Of a stretch of 64,000 nucleotides of DNA, positions 8,679 to 19,765 are shown piece by piece. The stretch covers positions 1 through 64,000 of the forward strand of contig NZ_JAFLRH010000037.1 of the NCBI RefSeq assembly GCF_017310645.1, written 5' to 3'. The DNA is from Paradesulfitobacterium ferrireducens (lineage in GTDB: Bacteria; Bacillota; Desulfitobacteriia; Desulfitobacteriales; Desulfitobacteriaceae). The notes below the pieces were generated by a model, which was not told the DNA's origin, did not search any database, and saw only the letters and a program-made list of their open reading frames with translations. Position numbers and translations under genes: made by a program. Numbering within the stretch: the stretch's first letter is position 1; each line of letters begins with the position of its first letter.

Positions 8679-9596
8679 TTAAGAAGTTATATTTTCAATT
8701 CTGCCGCCGAAGTGATTGTACAGCCTGATCAGTATGATGGTAAATACAATCAAGAGAATCGACAGCGCAGCGCCGAACGGCCAATCCCTGGCTGCAAGAA
8801 ACTGGTTCTTAATGAGGTTGCCAACCAGTACGGAATTGCCGCCCCCCAACAGATCGCTGATGAAAAAATAGCCCAGCGTCGGGATAAATACTTGAATGCA
8901 GCCGGCAAAGATACCCGGAGCAGTGAGCGGGAGTGTCACCCGCAAAAAGGCCCGGCCTGGTTTGGCGCCGAGATCGTTCGCGGCCTCCAGCAGGGAGTGG
9001 TCGAGCTTCTCGATGGAGCTGTAAAGCGGCAGCACCATAAAAGGAAAAAGGGTATAAACCATGCCGACCATGACCGCGCCGGTGGTATAGAGCATTTGCA
9101 GCGGCTGGGAGATCAAGTGGGCGGATTGAAGTATGGTATTAAAGGTGCCGTTGGTACGCAGCAGCATAATCCAGCCGTAGGTGCGTATGAGCGAATTGGT
9201 CCAGAAAGGCAGCATAATAAGCGTCAATAGAATATTTTTGTTGCGGCTGCTTGCCCTGGCTATGATGTAAGCGAAGGGATAGCCTATGATCAGGCAGAGT
9301 GCGGTCGTCGCAAGTGCGATAAGAATAGATACAAGGAAAATGTTTAAGTAGAGGGGGTCGAATATCCGCAGGTAGTTCTCAAAATTAAAGCTGGCCACAA
9401 CCCCGCCGTAGGTGCCCTTCTTCAAAAAGCTTATTACAAACACATAAACAAGAGGAGCAGCGACAAAAATCAGGAGCCAAAGGATGGCCGGACCTACCAT
9501 TAGAATGAGCGGAGCAAGCCGGGAAAGAGGGATATGTTGCCTTTGAGGGTTTGCATTGGGTCGCAGCCGGATCTCGGGAGTAGTCGCTGTGCTCAT
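8679..9596 (-). CDS. potB: spermidine/putrescine ABC transporter permease PotB
   Basis: A 305-residue permease with a cytoplasmic N-terminal extension, six hydrophobic segments and an EAA loop ([21 protein letters not shown]). It pairs with PotC to form the transmembrane channel of the polyamine importer. The ATG overlaps the potA stop by four bases, which points to translational coupling. Confidence 0.9.
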   Translation of the reverse strand: MSTATTPEIRLRPNANPQRQHIPLSRLAPLILMVGPAILWLLIFVAAPLVYVFVISFLKKGTYGGVVASFNFENYLRIFDPLYLNIFLVSILIALATTALCLIIGYPFAYIIARASSRNKNILLTLIMLPFWTNSLIRTYGWIMLLRTNGTFNTILQSAHLISQPLQMLYTTGAVMVGMVYTLFPFMVLPLYSSIEKLDHSLLEAANDLGAKPGRAFLRVTLPLTAPGIFAGCIQVFIPTLGYFFISDLLGGGNSVLVGNLIKNQFLAARDWPFGAALSILLIVFTIILIRLYNHFGGRIENITS

Positions 9597-10726
9597 GCCC
9601 TCACCTCGATTTTCGGCACCTGCTCGCTGAGATTATAAATTCTCTCCTCATTGGCGTGCAGAATAACGGTGTCTTCTTTTTCCCAATAGACCCAAACAGT
9701 TTCCCCAGGCGGGATCAGCGGCGTACCCGTGAGCGAGCTCATGATCAGCTCTTGTCCATCAGGCAGCTCGATAATCGTCTTGATGATCGAGCCGACATAG
9801 ATATGCTCTTTGACCACGCCTTTGAGGTTGAAGCCGGGCACAGCAGCAGCGGCGCATTTAAGCTTTTCAGGGCGCACCGAGATATACACCGCCTCGTCCT
9901 TTGTGAACCCTGTGGCCTTGACCACGGCGTAGCCTGTTTCAAAGACAACCTTAAGGTTGGCGCCGTCTGCGATTTCCACCGCAGCTTCGAGGATATTCGA
10001 TTCGCCTATGAAATCGGCTACGAACTTGGTTGCAGGCTGGTTATAGATCTGATCGGGTGAACCGATCTGCTCCAGAATACCGTTGTTCATCACGGCGATG
10101 CGGTCGCTCATGGTTAAGGACTCTTCCTGATCGTGCGTGACATAGATAAAAGTGATGCCGAGCTTGCGCTGAAGGTGTTTGAGCTCGACTTGCATCTGTT
10201 TGCGAAGTTTCAGATCCAGTGCGCCGAGCGGCTCATCCAGGAGCAATACTTTAGGCCGGTTGACTAAGGCTCTCGCAATGGCAACACGCTGTTTTTGGCC
10301 GCCCGACATCTGCGAGGGCATCCGTTGCTCATATCCTTCCATCTGCACCAAGGAGAGCATCTCGGTTACACGCTGACGAATTTCCTGTTTATTTACTTTC
10401 TTCTCCGTCAGTCCAAAGGCAATATTGTCGAATACATTCATATGGGGAAACAAGGCATAGCTCTGGAACACGGTGTTGACGTTGCGCCGGTAGGGTGGTT
10501 TGTTTACGACATTTTCGCCCTCTATCATGATCGTGCCGGTCGTTACGTCCTCAAAGCCCGCAATCATTCGCAGTGTCGTGGTTTTGCCGCAGCCGGAAGG
10601 GCCGAGCATCGTCAAAAACTCGCCCTCCCGTATCCGCAGGTTCAAATTTTTCACAACCTTGTTTTCACCGAATGATTTATCCACATTGTGCAATTCAACC
10701 ATAACCTTCTCAGACATTGGTGCCAT
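9593..10726 (-). CDS. potA: spermidine/putrescine ABC transporter ATP-binding protein PotA
   Basis: A 377-residue ATPase. The start is set at the ATG at 10726 because AAGGGAGGC lies 7 bases upstream; the frame stays open further 5' but without coding character. It shows Walker [10 protein letters not shown], signature [15 protein letters not shown], Walker [13 protein letters not shown] and the H-loop YVTHDQEE, followed by a C-terminal TOBE-type regulatory domain (residues about 250-377). It powers polyamine uptake at the cytoplasmic face. It sits between potD (55 bases upstream) and potB (overlapping). Confidence 0.92.
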   Translation of the reverse strand: MAPMSEKVMVELHNVDKSFGENKVVKNLNLRIREGEFLTMLGPSGCGKTTTLRMIAGFEDVTTGTIMIEGENVVNKPPYRRNVNTVFQSYALFPHMNVFDNIAFGLTEKKVNKQEIRQRVTEMLSLVQMEGYEQRMPSQMSGGQKQRVAIARALVNRPKVLLLDEPLGALDLKLRKQMQVELKHLQRKLGITFIYVTHDQEESLTMSDRIAVMNNGILEQIGSPDQIYNQPATKFVADFIGESNILEAAVEIADGANLKVVFETGYAVVKATGFTKDEAVYISVRPEKLKCAAAAVPGFNLKGVVKEHIYVGSIIKTIIELPDGQELIMSSLTGTPLIPPGETVWVYWEKEDTVILHANEERIYNLSEQVPKIEVRA

Positions 10727-10781
10727 GTATGCGCCTCCCTTACTGCTTTGATCCAGGCTTATCATGCTCGATAATGGCTGA

Positions 10782-11879
10782 TTAGCCCTTGAATTCCGTC
10801 CAGATCCGGTCGAATTCACCCAGGGAGCTGCCGACATCGTCAAGCAGTTCGCTATTCTTGATTTTATCGAACGGGATGTTGCTGGCTGGGTTGTCAAGGT
10901 AGTCTTTTGATAAGAGCGAATGCGCTTCTTTGTTAGGATTAGTGTATGGGTACTCGTCGGAAAGGATCTTGCTCACCGCTGGGTCAAGCATGTAGTTGAT
11001 AAAGAGCTCAGCTTCCTTCTCGTGCTGGGTACCTTTAACGATAGCGAAATTGTCAATGGTAAGCCCCGAAATGCCTTCCTTAGGCCAAATAATTTCAATA
11101 TCCGGGTTCTCTTTAATTGCCAGCGCCGCCTCGCCGTTGTAAATTAGACCGACCGAGCACTCGCCGGTGATTAAGGCTGTCTTGGGGCTGTCGGCATCAA
11201 ATACCTTGATGTTGGGCCTAAGCTTTTTCAGCCAATTTTCGGCATCTTTAAGATCATTGGCACTGGTAGCGTTGAGCGAGTGACCCGTGGCCAGCAAAGC
11301 TGCCCCGATGATAGGCCGCTCATCGTCCACAACGACTATCTGGTTTTTCAGGGAAGAATCAAGCAGGTCATTATAACTTTCTATGGGCTTTGTTACCTTT
11401 TTGGTGTTGACCGCGAGCACGACCGGACTTGAAAGATAGGGAACCGTGTATTGATTCCCAGGGTCGAAATCACGGTTGAGAAAGCTTTCGTCAAGATTCT
11501 TGAAGTTTGGAATATTGTCCTTATTAATGGGCTGGATTAGGTTTTGGGCAATCATGGCCTTCACAACATAGTTGCTCGGCACGACCACATCATACTCCGA
11601 GAGCCCGCCCGCCTGAAGCTTGGCAATCATCTCCTCGTTTGAGGAGAAGTTTGCCATCTTGACGGTGATGCCATACTTCTCTTTGAAAGAATCGAGTACC
11701 GACTGAGGGGTATACTCAGTCCATTGGAAAAAGTTGATCTGTTTAGCATAGCTGTCGTTGGACGAGGTGTTACTTGATGTGGTGTTACCAGACGTGGTAT
11801 TTGCGGAGCCGCAGCCTCCGAGAAATACCAATCCAATCGCCAACAACGCCATCATAACCAGGGATAGAATACGTTTCAT
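10782..11879 (-). CDS. potD: spermidine/putrescine-binding lipoprotein PotD
   Basis: A 365-residue extracytoplasmic solute-binding protein, tethered by a lipobox (FLGGC). After a Ser/Thr/Asn linker, the mature part starts [19 protein letters not shown], characteristic of PotD/PotF proteins. Conserved blocks include [15 protein letters not shown] and the C-terminal [15 protein letters not shown]. It is the first gene of potDABC and is preceded by a sigma-54 promoter, so uptake is likely turned on by an enhancer-binding protein rather than constitutive. Confidence 0.92.
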   Translation of the reverse strand: MKRILSLVMMALLAIGLVFLGGCGSANTTSGNTTSSNTSSNDSYAKQINFFQWTEYTPQSVLDSFKEKYGITVKMANFSSNEEMIAKLQAGGLSEYDVVVPSNYVVKAMIAQNLIQPINKDNIPNFKNLDESFLNRDFDPGNQYTVPYLSSPVVLAVNTKKVTKPIESYNDLLDSSLKNQIVVVDDERPIIGAALLATGHSLNATSANDLKDAENWLKKLRPNIKVFDADSPKTALITGECSVGLIYNGEAALAIKENPDIEIIWPKEGISGLTIDNFAIVKGTQHEKEAELFINYMLDPAVSKILSDEYPYTNPNKEAHSLLSKDYLDNPASNIPFDKIKNSELLDDVGSSLGEFDRIWTEFKG

Positions 11880-11966
11880 AATCTTTCCTCCTCTTTATTT
11901 GGACTTGCCTTTTAAAAATCAGCAAGCCTCATCTAGAAACGAATATGCTGAATGTTTTTAATTTTA

Positions 11967-11984
11967 TAGCAAGATAAGTGCCAA
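11967..11984 (-). promoter_or_regulatory. sigma-54 (-24/-12) promoter of potDABC
   Basis: Read on the minus strand: TTGGCACTTATCTTGCTA. It matches the sigma-54 consensus TGGCAC-N5-TTGCW, with GG and GC exactly 12 bases apart. It lies 88 bases upstream of the potD start, facing it. The match is by eye. Confidence 0.75.
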
Positions 11985-12334
11985 ACCTCTAAAATCTAAT
12001 TGTTATTGCAATAGTGGTAATATTGCGAAACATCACATTAGATTTTTATGCACTGTTGAATAATTATTCATTCATGTATAAAAAGATGGTAAACACGGAT
12101 ATAATGACTTAATTTACAAGCTAATTTTATAAAGGACCCCTTTCATTTAAAGGGACCAAACTTATTTTCAAATGGACTCTACAAAAGGATGGGTTAGATA
12201 CCCCGTTTTTAATAATTGATCAGTTTGAATTATGCAGTGGTGAATATCACTTTTTCTTCATTTTATTGTGTGCCAGATAAAAAGGCAAGTGTCGGAAATA
12301 AGTGTGTCTAAAATAAGTGGTTTGAAAATGATTA
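11985..12334. other. potD upstream region, no gene
   Basis: About 350 AT-rich bases behind the sigma-54 promoter. No credible ORF. It would hold any enhancer site for the sigma-54 activator; TATTGCAATA at 12004-12013 is a perfect 10-bp dyad, but its role is only a guess. Confidence 0.4.
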
Positions 12335-12358
12335 AGAGGTGGTAAACATACCACCTCT
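12335..12358 (-). terminator. hairpin at the end of metA
   Basis: AGAGGTGGTA / TACCACCTCT, a 10-bp perfect stem with a 4-base loop, immediately after the metA stop. The T-run after it on the minus strand is weak. Confidence 0.6.
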
Positions 12359-13283
12359 AGTTTGACTCTTCCAGCTCATAAGGGGTTTCCTGATACACAA
12401 AGTAATTGAGCCAATTGGAGAAAAGTAAATTCGCATGGGAGCGCCACTTATGCACCGGAGTTCGACCAGGATCATCCTGCGGAAAATAGTTCTTCGGAAT
12501 CTTAATGTCAAGTCCTTTGGCAAGATCCCGCTCGTATTCAGCTTTTAAGGTATTCAGGTCGTACTCTGAATGGCCGGTGACGAAGATCTGACGGCCATCG
12601 GAAGACGCAGCCATGTAAACTCCTGCTTCGTCCGATTCGGCCCAGATCTCTAACCCCGGCACCTTCTTCAGATCCTCGCGCCGCACTTCCGAATGGCGCG
12701 AGTGCGGGGCATAAAATTCATCGTCAAACCCACGTAAGAGTTTTAAGGCATTCGGGCTGGTCTTGTGAATTTTGTGAGGGAAAACCCCAAACATTTTCTC
12801 AGGAAGCGGATGCTTCGGTACACCATAATGATGGTAAAGCCCGGCCTGCGCCCCCCAACAGATATGGAGGGTGGACGTCACATACGTGCGGGTCCACTCC
12901 ATGGCTTCCTGGAGCTCTGGCCAGTAAGTCACTTCCTCGAACTCCAGCTGCTCAACCGGAGCCCCGGTAATAATCATGCCGTCAAATTTCCGCCGCCTCA
13001 CGGCACTGAAGGTGGTATAGAACGTGTCCAGGTATTCTTGGGCCGTGTTTTTCGACACATGGCTTTCCATGTGCAGAAGGGTGATCTCCACTTGCAAAGG
13101 GGAATTGCTTAACAGCCTGAGAATCTGAGTTTCAGTCACATCTTTATTGGGCATTAGGTTGAGAATCGCTATTTTCAAAGGCCGAATATCCTGGTGATAC
13201 GCCCTGGTTTCAGCCATGACAAAAACATTCTCGGAATTCAAAATCTCCATCGCCGGCAAATGATCCGGTATTTTTATCGGCAT
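12357..13283 (-). CDS. metA: homoserine O-acyltransferase MetA
   Basis: A 308-residue cytoplasmic enzyme that activates homoserine with an acyl group, the first committed step of methionine synthesis. The start is the ATG at 13283, giving the family-typical [16 protein letters not shown] lies upstream. The catalytic Cys is in [16 protein letters not shown], and the catalytic His/Glu region is around FVTGHSEYD. Most Firmicute MetA proteins use acetyl-CoA rather than succinyl-CoA; the donor cannot be read here with certainty, but the O-acetylhomoserine-type partner MetY next door favours acetyl-CoA. It lies 27 bases after metY in the same SAM-riboswitch operon. Confidence 0.92.
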   Translation of the reverse strand: MPIKIPDHLPAMEILNSENVFVMAETRAYHQDIRPLKIAILNLMPNKDVTETQILRLLSNSPLQVEITLLHMESHVSKNTAQEYLDTFYTTFSAVRRRKFDGMIITGAPVEQLEFEEVTYWPELQEAMEWTRTYVTSTLHICWGAQAGLYHHYGVPKHPLPEKMFGVFPHKIHKTSPNALKLLRGFDDEFYAPHSRHSEVRREDLKKVPGLEIWAESDEAGVYMAASSDGRQIFVTGHSEYDLNTLKAEYERDLAKGLDIKIPKNYFPQDDPGRTPVHKWRSHANLLFSNWLNYFVYQETPYELEESN

Positions 13284-13310
13284 ATCCAATCACTCCTAGC
13301 CGCTTAGAGT

Positions 13311-14627
<1,317 letters not shown>

Positions 14628-14667
14628 CTAATTTGCGCCGGAAAGCTTTTTTCGGCAGAAAGAGTAA

Positions 14668-14826
14668 AAGCCTCTTCTGAGAGAAGAGGCTTACTGCACA
14701 CTTAAGGCAATTACCGCTCTCATCTCTCAGAACCTAGGTTCTGCAGGAATTAGCACCTTGCAGCATACGCTTGCCGGTTGCCGGGCATCATCGGGCCAGT
14801 CCCTCAGCCGCTCTTGATAAGAGGTT
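14668..14826 (-). promoter_or_regulatory. SAM-I (S-box) riboswitch with terminator
   Basis: On the minus strand: CTTATCAAGAG start, GCTGAGGGACTGGCCC, GATGATGCCCGGCAACC, GGTGCTAATTCCTGCAG and TGAGAGATGAG, all S-box core elements, at about 14713-14826. A terminator with an 11-bp stem (AAGCCTCTTCT) and a T-rich tail follows at 14668-14692, then metY. SAM binding should stabilise the terminator. Confidence 0.95.
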
Positions 14827-14888
14827 GTATTTAGTTTGGTTATGCTCTGGAAAAAGTATAGGGCCTAATCCCTACTTTGTCAATAGGT

Positions 14889-16811
14889 TTAATTAATTTT
14901 CTTTGTCCGAATTTCCTCCTGCACCAAAGCAATGAAGTCCTCAAGGGACATTTTCTCCCCGGAATTCCCTTGGCCATAGCGGCGGACAGCCACGCTCTTT
15001 TGCTCTTCTTCCTGATCCCCGACAACCAGAGCAAAGGGGATTTTTTCCGTCTGGGCTTCCCGGATCTTGTAATTGATTTTTTCCCGGCGCTTATCCACTT
15101 CCGCCCGGATCTCAAGTTCGACCAGCTTATCCGCTACCTCCTTGGCATAGGCATGGTGCCGTTCACTGATCGGCAGCACGCGCACCTGCACCGGGGCCAG
15201 CCATACGGGGAAGGCTCCGGCGTAATGCTCTGTCAGCAGGGCGATAAAGCGCTCGATGCTGCCGTAGACTACGCGGTGAACCATAACCGGGCGGTGTTTC
15301 TGCCCGTCTTCCCCGATATAGGTCAAATCAAATTTTTCCGGCATCTGGAAATCAAGCTGAATGGTTCCGCATTGCCAGGTGCGGTCTAAGCAGTCTTTCA
15401 CGTGGAAATCGATTTTCGGCCCGTAAAAAGCGCCGTCCCCGGGATTGATCTTATAGTCCATACCTTTGGCTTCAAGCGCCTCCTTGAGGGCATTGGTCGC
15501 CATCTCCCAGGTCTCATCCGAGCCCATGGAATCTTCCGGCCTTGTAGACAGCTCGACATGATACTCGAAACCGAAAACTTTATAAAAATAATCCACCAAT
15601 TCAATAACCCCGATGACTTCGTCCTTGATCTGGGACGGAAGCATAAAGATGTGGGCGTCATCCTGGGTGAAGTTGCGCACCCTCAGCAATCCGTGCAGAG
15701 CCCCGGACAGTTCATGCCGGTGCACCAGCCCCAGCTCACCTATGCGCAGGGGCAGATCCCGGTAACTGCGCAGCTTGGTCTTATACATAATCATGCCGCC
15801 GGGGCAGTTCATGGGTTTTACTGCATAATCCTGGTCATCGATTTCCGTAAAATACATATTCTCCTTATAGTGGTCCCAGTGGCCGGATTGTTCCCACATA
15901 ATCCGGTTAAGAATGATCGGAGTCTTAATCTCCTGATAACCCCGCTTTTGGTGCTCCTTGCGCCAGAAATCTTCCAGGGTATTGCGCAGAATCATTCCTT
16001 TGGGATGGAAAAAGGGGAAACCCGGTCCTTCATCATGCAGGCTGAACAAATCCAACTCCAGCCCCAGCTTGCGGTGGTCGCGCCGCTTCGCCTCTTCCAG
16101 CTTAAAGAGATAGTCTTCGAGGTCTGAAGCTTTGGCAAAGGCCGTCCCGTAAATCCGCTGCAGCATTTTGTTCTTCTCACTGCCGCGCCAGTAGGCACCG
16201 GCCAGGTTTTGCAGCTTAAAGGCCTTAATCAGGCCTGTCGCAGGGATATGGGGCCCGGCGCAGAGGTCGGTAAAGTTCCCCTGCGTGTACATGGAAATGG
16301 TGACTCCTTCCGGGAGGTCTTCAATCAGCTCGACTTTATACTTCTCCCCACGCTCCCCGAAGAAAGCCAGGGCTTCGGCACGGGATACTTTCCGGCGTTC
16401 GTACGGATAGTTTTCCTTGGCCAGGCGGCGCATTTCCGCTTCGATTTTTTCTAAATCTTCCGGAGTAAACACATGCTCAGAATCAAAATCATAATAAAAG
16501 CCGTTGGCAATCGCCGGGCCGATACCCAGCTTCGTCCCCGGGAACAAATTCAGCACAGCCTGGGCCAGCAAGTGGGCACTGGAATGGCGCAGGACTTCGA
16601 GCCCATCCTCATTGTCAAGGGTAATAAGCTCCACGGACGCATCCTCCTCGAGCGGGTAAGAAAGGTCATGCACTTCCCCATTGACTTTCCCGGCCACACT
16701 TGCTTTGGCCAAACCGCGTGAAATCCCTTCCGCAACCTCTTTTAAGCTTGTCCCCCGCTCCACCTCGCGTACGGAACCGTCTTTCAGACTAACTTTAACC
16801 ATTAAACTCAA
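14889..16811 (-). CDS. thrS: threonyl-tRNA synthetase
   Basis: A 640-residue class II aminoacyl-tRNA synthetase, full length. Order: N-terminal TGS domain (1-60), editing domain with HSSAHLLAQAV and DLCAGPH, catalytic core with YRDLPLRIGELGLVHRHE (motif 2), MNCPGG (zinc Cys) and motif 3 (RPVMVHRVVYGSIERFIALL), then the anticodon-binding domain (from about 535, WLAPVQVRVLPIS). It charges tRNA-Thr in the cytoplasm. It is transcribed behind a T-box leader that responds to uncharged tRNA-Thr. Confidence 0.96.
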   Translation of the reverse strand: MSLMVKVSLKDGSVREVERGTSLKEVAEGISRGLAKASVAGKVNGEVHDLSYPLEEDASVELITLDNEDGLEVLRHSSAHLLAQAVLNLFPGTKLGIGPAIANGFYYDFDSEHVFTPEDLEKIEAEMRRLAKENYPYERRKVSRAEALAFFGERGEKYKVELIEDLPEGVTISMYTQGNFTDLCAGPHIPATGLIKAFKLQNLAGAYWRGSEKNKMLQRIYGTAFAKASDLEDYLFKLEEAKRRDHRKLGLELDLFSLHDEGPGFPFFHPKGMILRNTLEDFWRKEHQKRGYQEIKTPIILNRIMWEQSGHWDHYKENMYFTEIDDQDYAVKPMNCPGGMIMYKTKLRSYRDLPLRIGELGLVHRHELSGALHGLLRVRNFTQDDAHIFMLPSQIKDEVIGVIELVDYFYKVFGFEYHVELSTRPEDSMGSDETWEMATNALKEALEAKGMDYKINPGDGAFYGPKIDFHVKDCLDRTWQCGTIQLDFQMPEKFDLTYIGEDGQKHRPVMVHRVVYGSIERFIALLTEHYAGAFPVWLAPVQVRVLPISERHHAYAKEVADKLVELEIRAEVDKRREKINYKIREAQTEKIPFALVVGDQEEEQKSVAVRRYGQGNSGEKMSLEDFIALVQEEIRTKKIN

Positions 16812-16862
16812 CTCCCTAACTTAATCTCCAAACATCGATAACTTAACCGTAACTTGAAAACT

Positions 16863-17098
16863 AAAAAAACCCTCATCCCTATAAGGGACGAGAGTTGCTC
16901 CCGTGGTTCCACCCAAATTATCCGGACATTCTAAATCCTGTCCTTCCTCAAACCCCTTAACGCGGGCAACGGCTGAACTTACTCAAGTTTTCAGTTCAAC
17001 GCTCCAGGGCGGTCTTCACTTGCAATTTCGTGAGTGATGCTTTCAGCCACGGCATCCCTTCTCTGGCACGAACTTCTCAAGTTACTCTTCCTGTCTTA
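16863..17098 (-). promoter_or_regulatory. T-box leader (Thr) upstream of thrS
   Basis: On the minus strand: AGTA and GA elements of Stem I, GGCTGAAAG, an ACC triplet (complement of 17011-17013) in GAAGACCGCCCTGGAG where the specifier codon is expected and which codes for Thr, the T-box GGGTGGAACCACGG (complement of 16901-16914), and a terminator stem (CTCGTCCCT/AGGGATGAG) with a T7 run at about 16863-16893. Uncharged tRNA-Thr should favour readthrough into thrS. Confidence 0.92.
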
Positions 17099-17337
17099 GC
17101 TTTAAGATATTAAGTTACGTGGAAAATAGGCTTTTGAACTGTTGCTCCAAAGTTTGTCTAAGAATATTTTACTACACCGGGAACTGTTTTTCAAAATATC
17201 TTCTAAACTTTCTTTTAAAGTTTCCTACGTTATCACTGCCCCGAAAAAAGGCAAGGGACAATTACTTAGCGAACCGTCCGAGAATCCTGAATGCTGACTC
17301 CTGCGCAGTATGAATATCCTATCTCTATCACCTGAGA
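17099..17337. other. intergenic region between ytxC and the thrS leader
   Basis: About 240 bases with no convincing ORF. It must hold the thrS promoter on the minus strand. I could not pick a unique -35/-10 pair. Confidence 0.4.
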
Positions 17338-18204
17338 TCATAGCTCCTCGCAAAAGGAGCAGCCGGTGCAATAGCTTACTCTGTCCTCGAATACCTCTTT
17401 AATCGTTTGCAAGGTGTCCCTGTACCCTTCAAAACAGATATGGAGCACCACCTGTTTCGGAGCCGCAGCGATCAGTGCACTGATGAGCAGATCTTCATAA
17501 GAGAAATCGCTGTTTTGCCCGTCCAGGGGAGAGTCCTCTAAAAACTCCTGCGTGACTTTCACACCCTGATCGTTGTACAAATGAAAACTTCCAAATGAAT
17601 TAATCACTACGTGCATGGTCTCAAGGCGTGGGATTTGCGTATCCAGAAAGTACTTTAAAAGGCGGATAAATTCCAAATACTCTTTCTGGAGCACATAGTC
17701 ATCCACTGCATAAGAGACAGCCTTGTCCAACTCTTCTTTATACTGATTTGCCCGGAAACGCAAAAACCCCTCAACGTCAAAAGCTGAAGCACTGTCCAAA
17801 CTCGCGAGGATTTGTTCCACCAAATGAGTTTTGCGGTGGACCCGGTATCCTTGACCCTGGACCGTGTTGAGGCGCTCCATGGCCTTGGCTACGACATCTT
17901 CGCTCTCCCTGTCTTTCAAGCGGTATTTGTGCCGTATCATCCGTTTCACATAATCCGGCTCCCAGTGATTTAGAATAATCTCAGCCAAGGCATTGGCGAG
18001 ATAATATCTATGGATTTTGGTCAGCGTCTGGGATTCTTCCGGGCCGCTGTCTTCTAAATTAAAATGACAGTTAAAAAAGGAATGCCCCCCCTGGCGCGTC
18101 TCGACAAATAGGATGGGGAGATTTTCTTCATCGCGCAATTTCAGGAGACGATCACATAGGCTCTCCCGGTAGTATTGTGTTCCAAGCTGCACTGAATTTT
18201 CCAC
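17338..18204 (-). CDS. ytxC: YtxC-like sporulation protein
   Basis: A 288-residue cytoplasmic protein resembling YtxC, a conserved family of unknown biochemistry found in endospore formers and encoded next to thrS in Bacillus. The C-terminus has a Cys cluster (YCTGCSFCEEL) and the middle is helical and charged. The start is a GTG with GGAGGG 6 bases upstream. Its position upstream of thrS on the same strand supports the assignment and suggests a sporulating host. Confidence 0.75.
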   Translation of the reverse strand: MENSVQLGTQYYRESLCDRLLKLRDEENLPILFVETRQGGHSFFNCHFNLEDSGPEESQTLTKIHRYYLANALAEIILNHWEPDYVKRMIRHKYRLKDRESEDVVAKAMERLNTVQGQGYRVHRKTHLVEQILASLDSASAFDVEGFLRFRANQYKEELDKAVSYAVDDYVLQKEYLEFIRLLKYFLDTQIPRLETMHVVINSFGSFHLYNDQGVKVTQEFLEDSPLDGQNSDFSYEDLLISALIAAAPKQVVLHICFEGYRDTLQTIKEVFEDRVSYCTGCSFCEEL

Positions 18205-18458
18205 CGATATCCCTCCGTAGTAGAGTATATGACCTGGTTTGAGTCATATTTCGTTTTTGCCCCTGGGAAGGAAAATTTCCTTAACAAATTTTCTGTCCAA
18301 AGGGCACCACGGCACATACTACCTACTATTTCCGAATCGGTGGTCTCTTATTCTTATTCAGCTGTTAAGGTAATTTACTAAACCTCAAAAAAGTAAGCCT
18401 CCTGGACTAAACTATTAATCCAGAAGGCTTTAACCTACCAAGCTTGATATTTTTTAAC
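18205..18458. other. intergenic region
   Basis: About 250 bases between ytxC and vapD. An imperfect hairpin (AGCCTCCTGGA…TCCAGAAGGCT) at about 18397-18430 with T-rich flanks may end vapD transcription. Nothing else is seen. Confidence 0.4.
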
Positions 18459-18746
18459 CTATAACTCACCCTTAACAATTTCTGTGAAATCTGACCAATC
18501 CTCAACTTTGAACGCCCTAATATCCCGTACTGATTTCTTAAACCAATCGATTTTTTGAAGCTTATTTATTGCTCGGTAAACATTCGCTAAGTTATTATCA
18601 CTGACAGAGATATAAAGACTGCCCTGAGTCCATTCAAATCCAATGGATTCCAGTTCCTGCCTTATTTCCAGGTATGCATTTCCATACGACTCACCGTAGT
18701 ATTTCTTTAATTCATCTACTTTCATATCAAATGCGAGAGCATACAT
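18459..18746 (-). CDS. vapD: VapD-family endoribonuclease, solitary
   Basis: A 95-residue protein starting [18 protein letters not shown] and ending with [20 protein letters not shown], the conserved C-terminal block of virulence-associated protein D. VapD proteins are ferredoxin-like-fold ribonucleases related to Cas2 and act as the toxin of VapXD-type systems in some bacteria. The ATG at 18746 is chosen because GGGAGGG lies 8 bases upstream. No antitoxin-like gene is adjacent on either side, so it is an orphan here. Confidence 0.8.
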   Translation of the reverse strand: MYALAFDMKVDELKKYYGESYGNAYLEIRQELESIGFEWTQGSLYISVSDNNLANVYRAINKLQKIDWFKKSVRDIRAFKVEDWSDFTEIVKGEL

Positions 18747-18907
18747 AGAGCGCCCTCCCTTCAAATCCTTTAACATATACTACCATTCCTTTCTTGAAGA
18801 ATCAATAGTAATTGCTTATTATCACCAAGAAAACGATTATATATACATGAAAGGAACCCATTTCCTTCGGATTAGGGTTCCTGTTGATAGCGGTTTAAGA
18901 GCCGGTT

Positions 18908-19762
18908 CTATTTCCCGGCGCCTGCTAAGAGCTCTCTTACATAGTTCGGCAAGGCAAAACTCCCTTTATGAATATCGGTGTTATAGTACTTTGTTTTGAG
19001 CCCAAGACTGTTCCAAGCCTGCTCGTCGAGGTCGGCCACTGGATCGTACTTTTTTGAGGCAAAGCCAAACAGCCAGTGCCCCGAGGGATAGGTCGGAATA
19101 TGCGCCTGGTAGACCCGGCAGACCGGAAAGAATTCCTGAATCCGTTGATGCGCTCTTTGCATGGATTTAGCATAACTGTCATAATAGGGGCTTTCATGCT
19201 GGTTGACGAGAATGCCGTCTTCTTTCAACGCTTTATAGCAATTTCCGTAAAACTCCCTGGTAAACAGCCCTTCTCCCGGCCCAAAGGGATCGGTGGAATC
19301 CACGATGATTAAGTCATAGGTGTTTTCCTTGGAACGAACGAATTTGAGCCCGTCTTCAAAATACAGCTTCACTTTGGGATCATCCAACTTGCATGCGGTC
19401 TGGGGTAAATATTCCTTGCAGACGTCGACCACCATTTTATCAATTTCCACCATATCAATATTTTCTATACTTGTGTAGCGAGTCAATTCCCTTACCGTTC
19501 CGCCGTCTCCGGCGCCAATGACCAGGACATTCTTAATTTTAGGATTCGTGGCCATCGGGACGTGGACAATCATATCATGATAGATAAATTCATCCTTTTC
19601 CGTCACCATCATTAAGCCATCCAGAGTAAAAAAAGTCCCGAATTCTTGTGCCTTAAAAACATCAATTCGTTGAAATTCACTTTGTCCCGAATAGAGATGC
19701 TTATCCACTTTAATAGAAAACCGTACATTATCTGTGTGCTGTTCCGTGTACCATAACTCCAT
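18908..19762 (-). CDS. speE: spermidine synthase (polyamine aminopropyltransferase)
   Basis: A 284-residue cytoplasmic enzyme that transfers an aminopropyl group from decarboxylated SAM to putrescine. Motifs: N-terminal WYTEQHTDNVRFSIKV, YHDMIVHVP, the dcSAM-binding VLVIGAGDGGTVRE, EDGLKFV and the catalytic DSTDPFGPG. It lies 3 bases after speA, so the two are one operon that produces agmatine and spermidine. No SAM decarboxylase (speD) is present in the window. Confidence 0.93.
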   Translation of the reverse strand: MELWYTEQHTDNVRFSIKVDKHLYSGQSEFQRIDVFKAQEFGTFFTLDGLMMVTEKDEFIYHDMIVHVPMATNPKIKNVLVIGAGDGGTVRELTRYTSIENIDMVEIDKMVVDVCKEYLPQTACKLDDPKVKLYFEDGLKFVRSKENTYDLIIVDSTDPFGPGEGLFTREFYGNCYKALKEDGILVNQHESPYYDSYAKSMQRAHQRIQEFFPVCRVYQAHIPTYPSGHWLFGFASKKYDPVADLDEQAWNSLGLKTKYYNTDIHKGSFALPNYVRELLAGAGK

Positions 19763-19765
19763 GAT

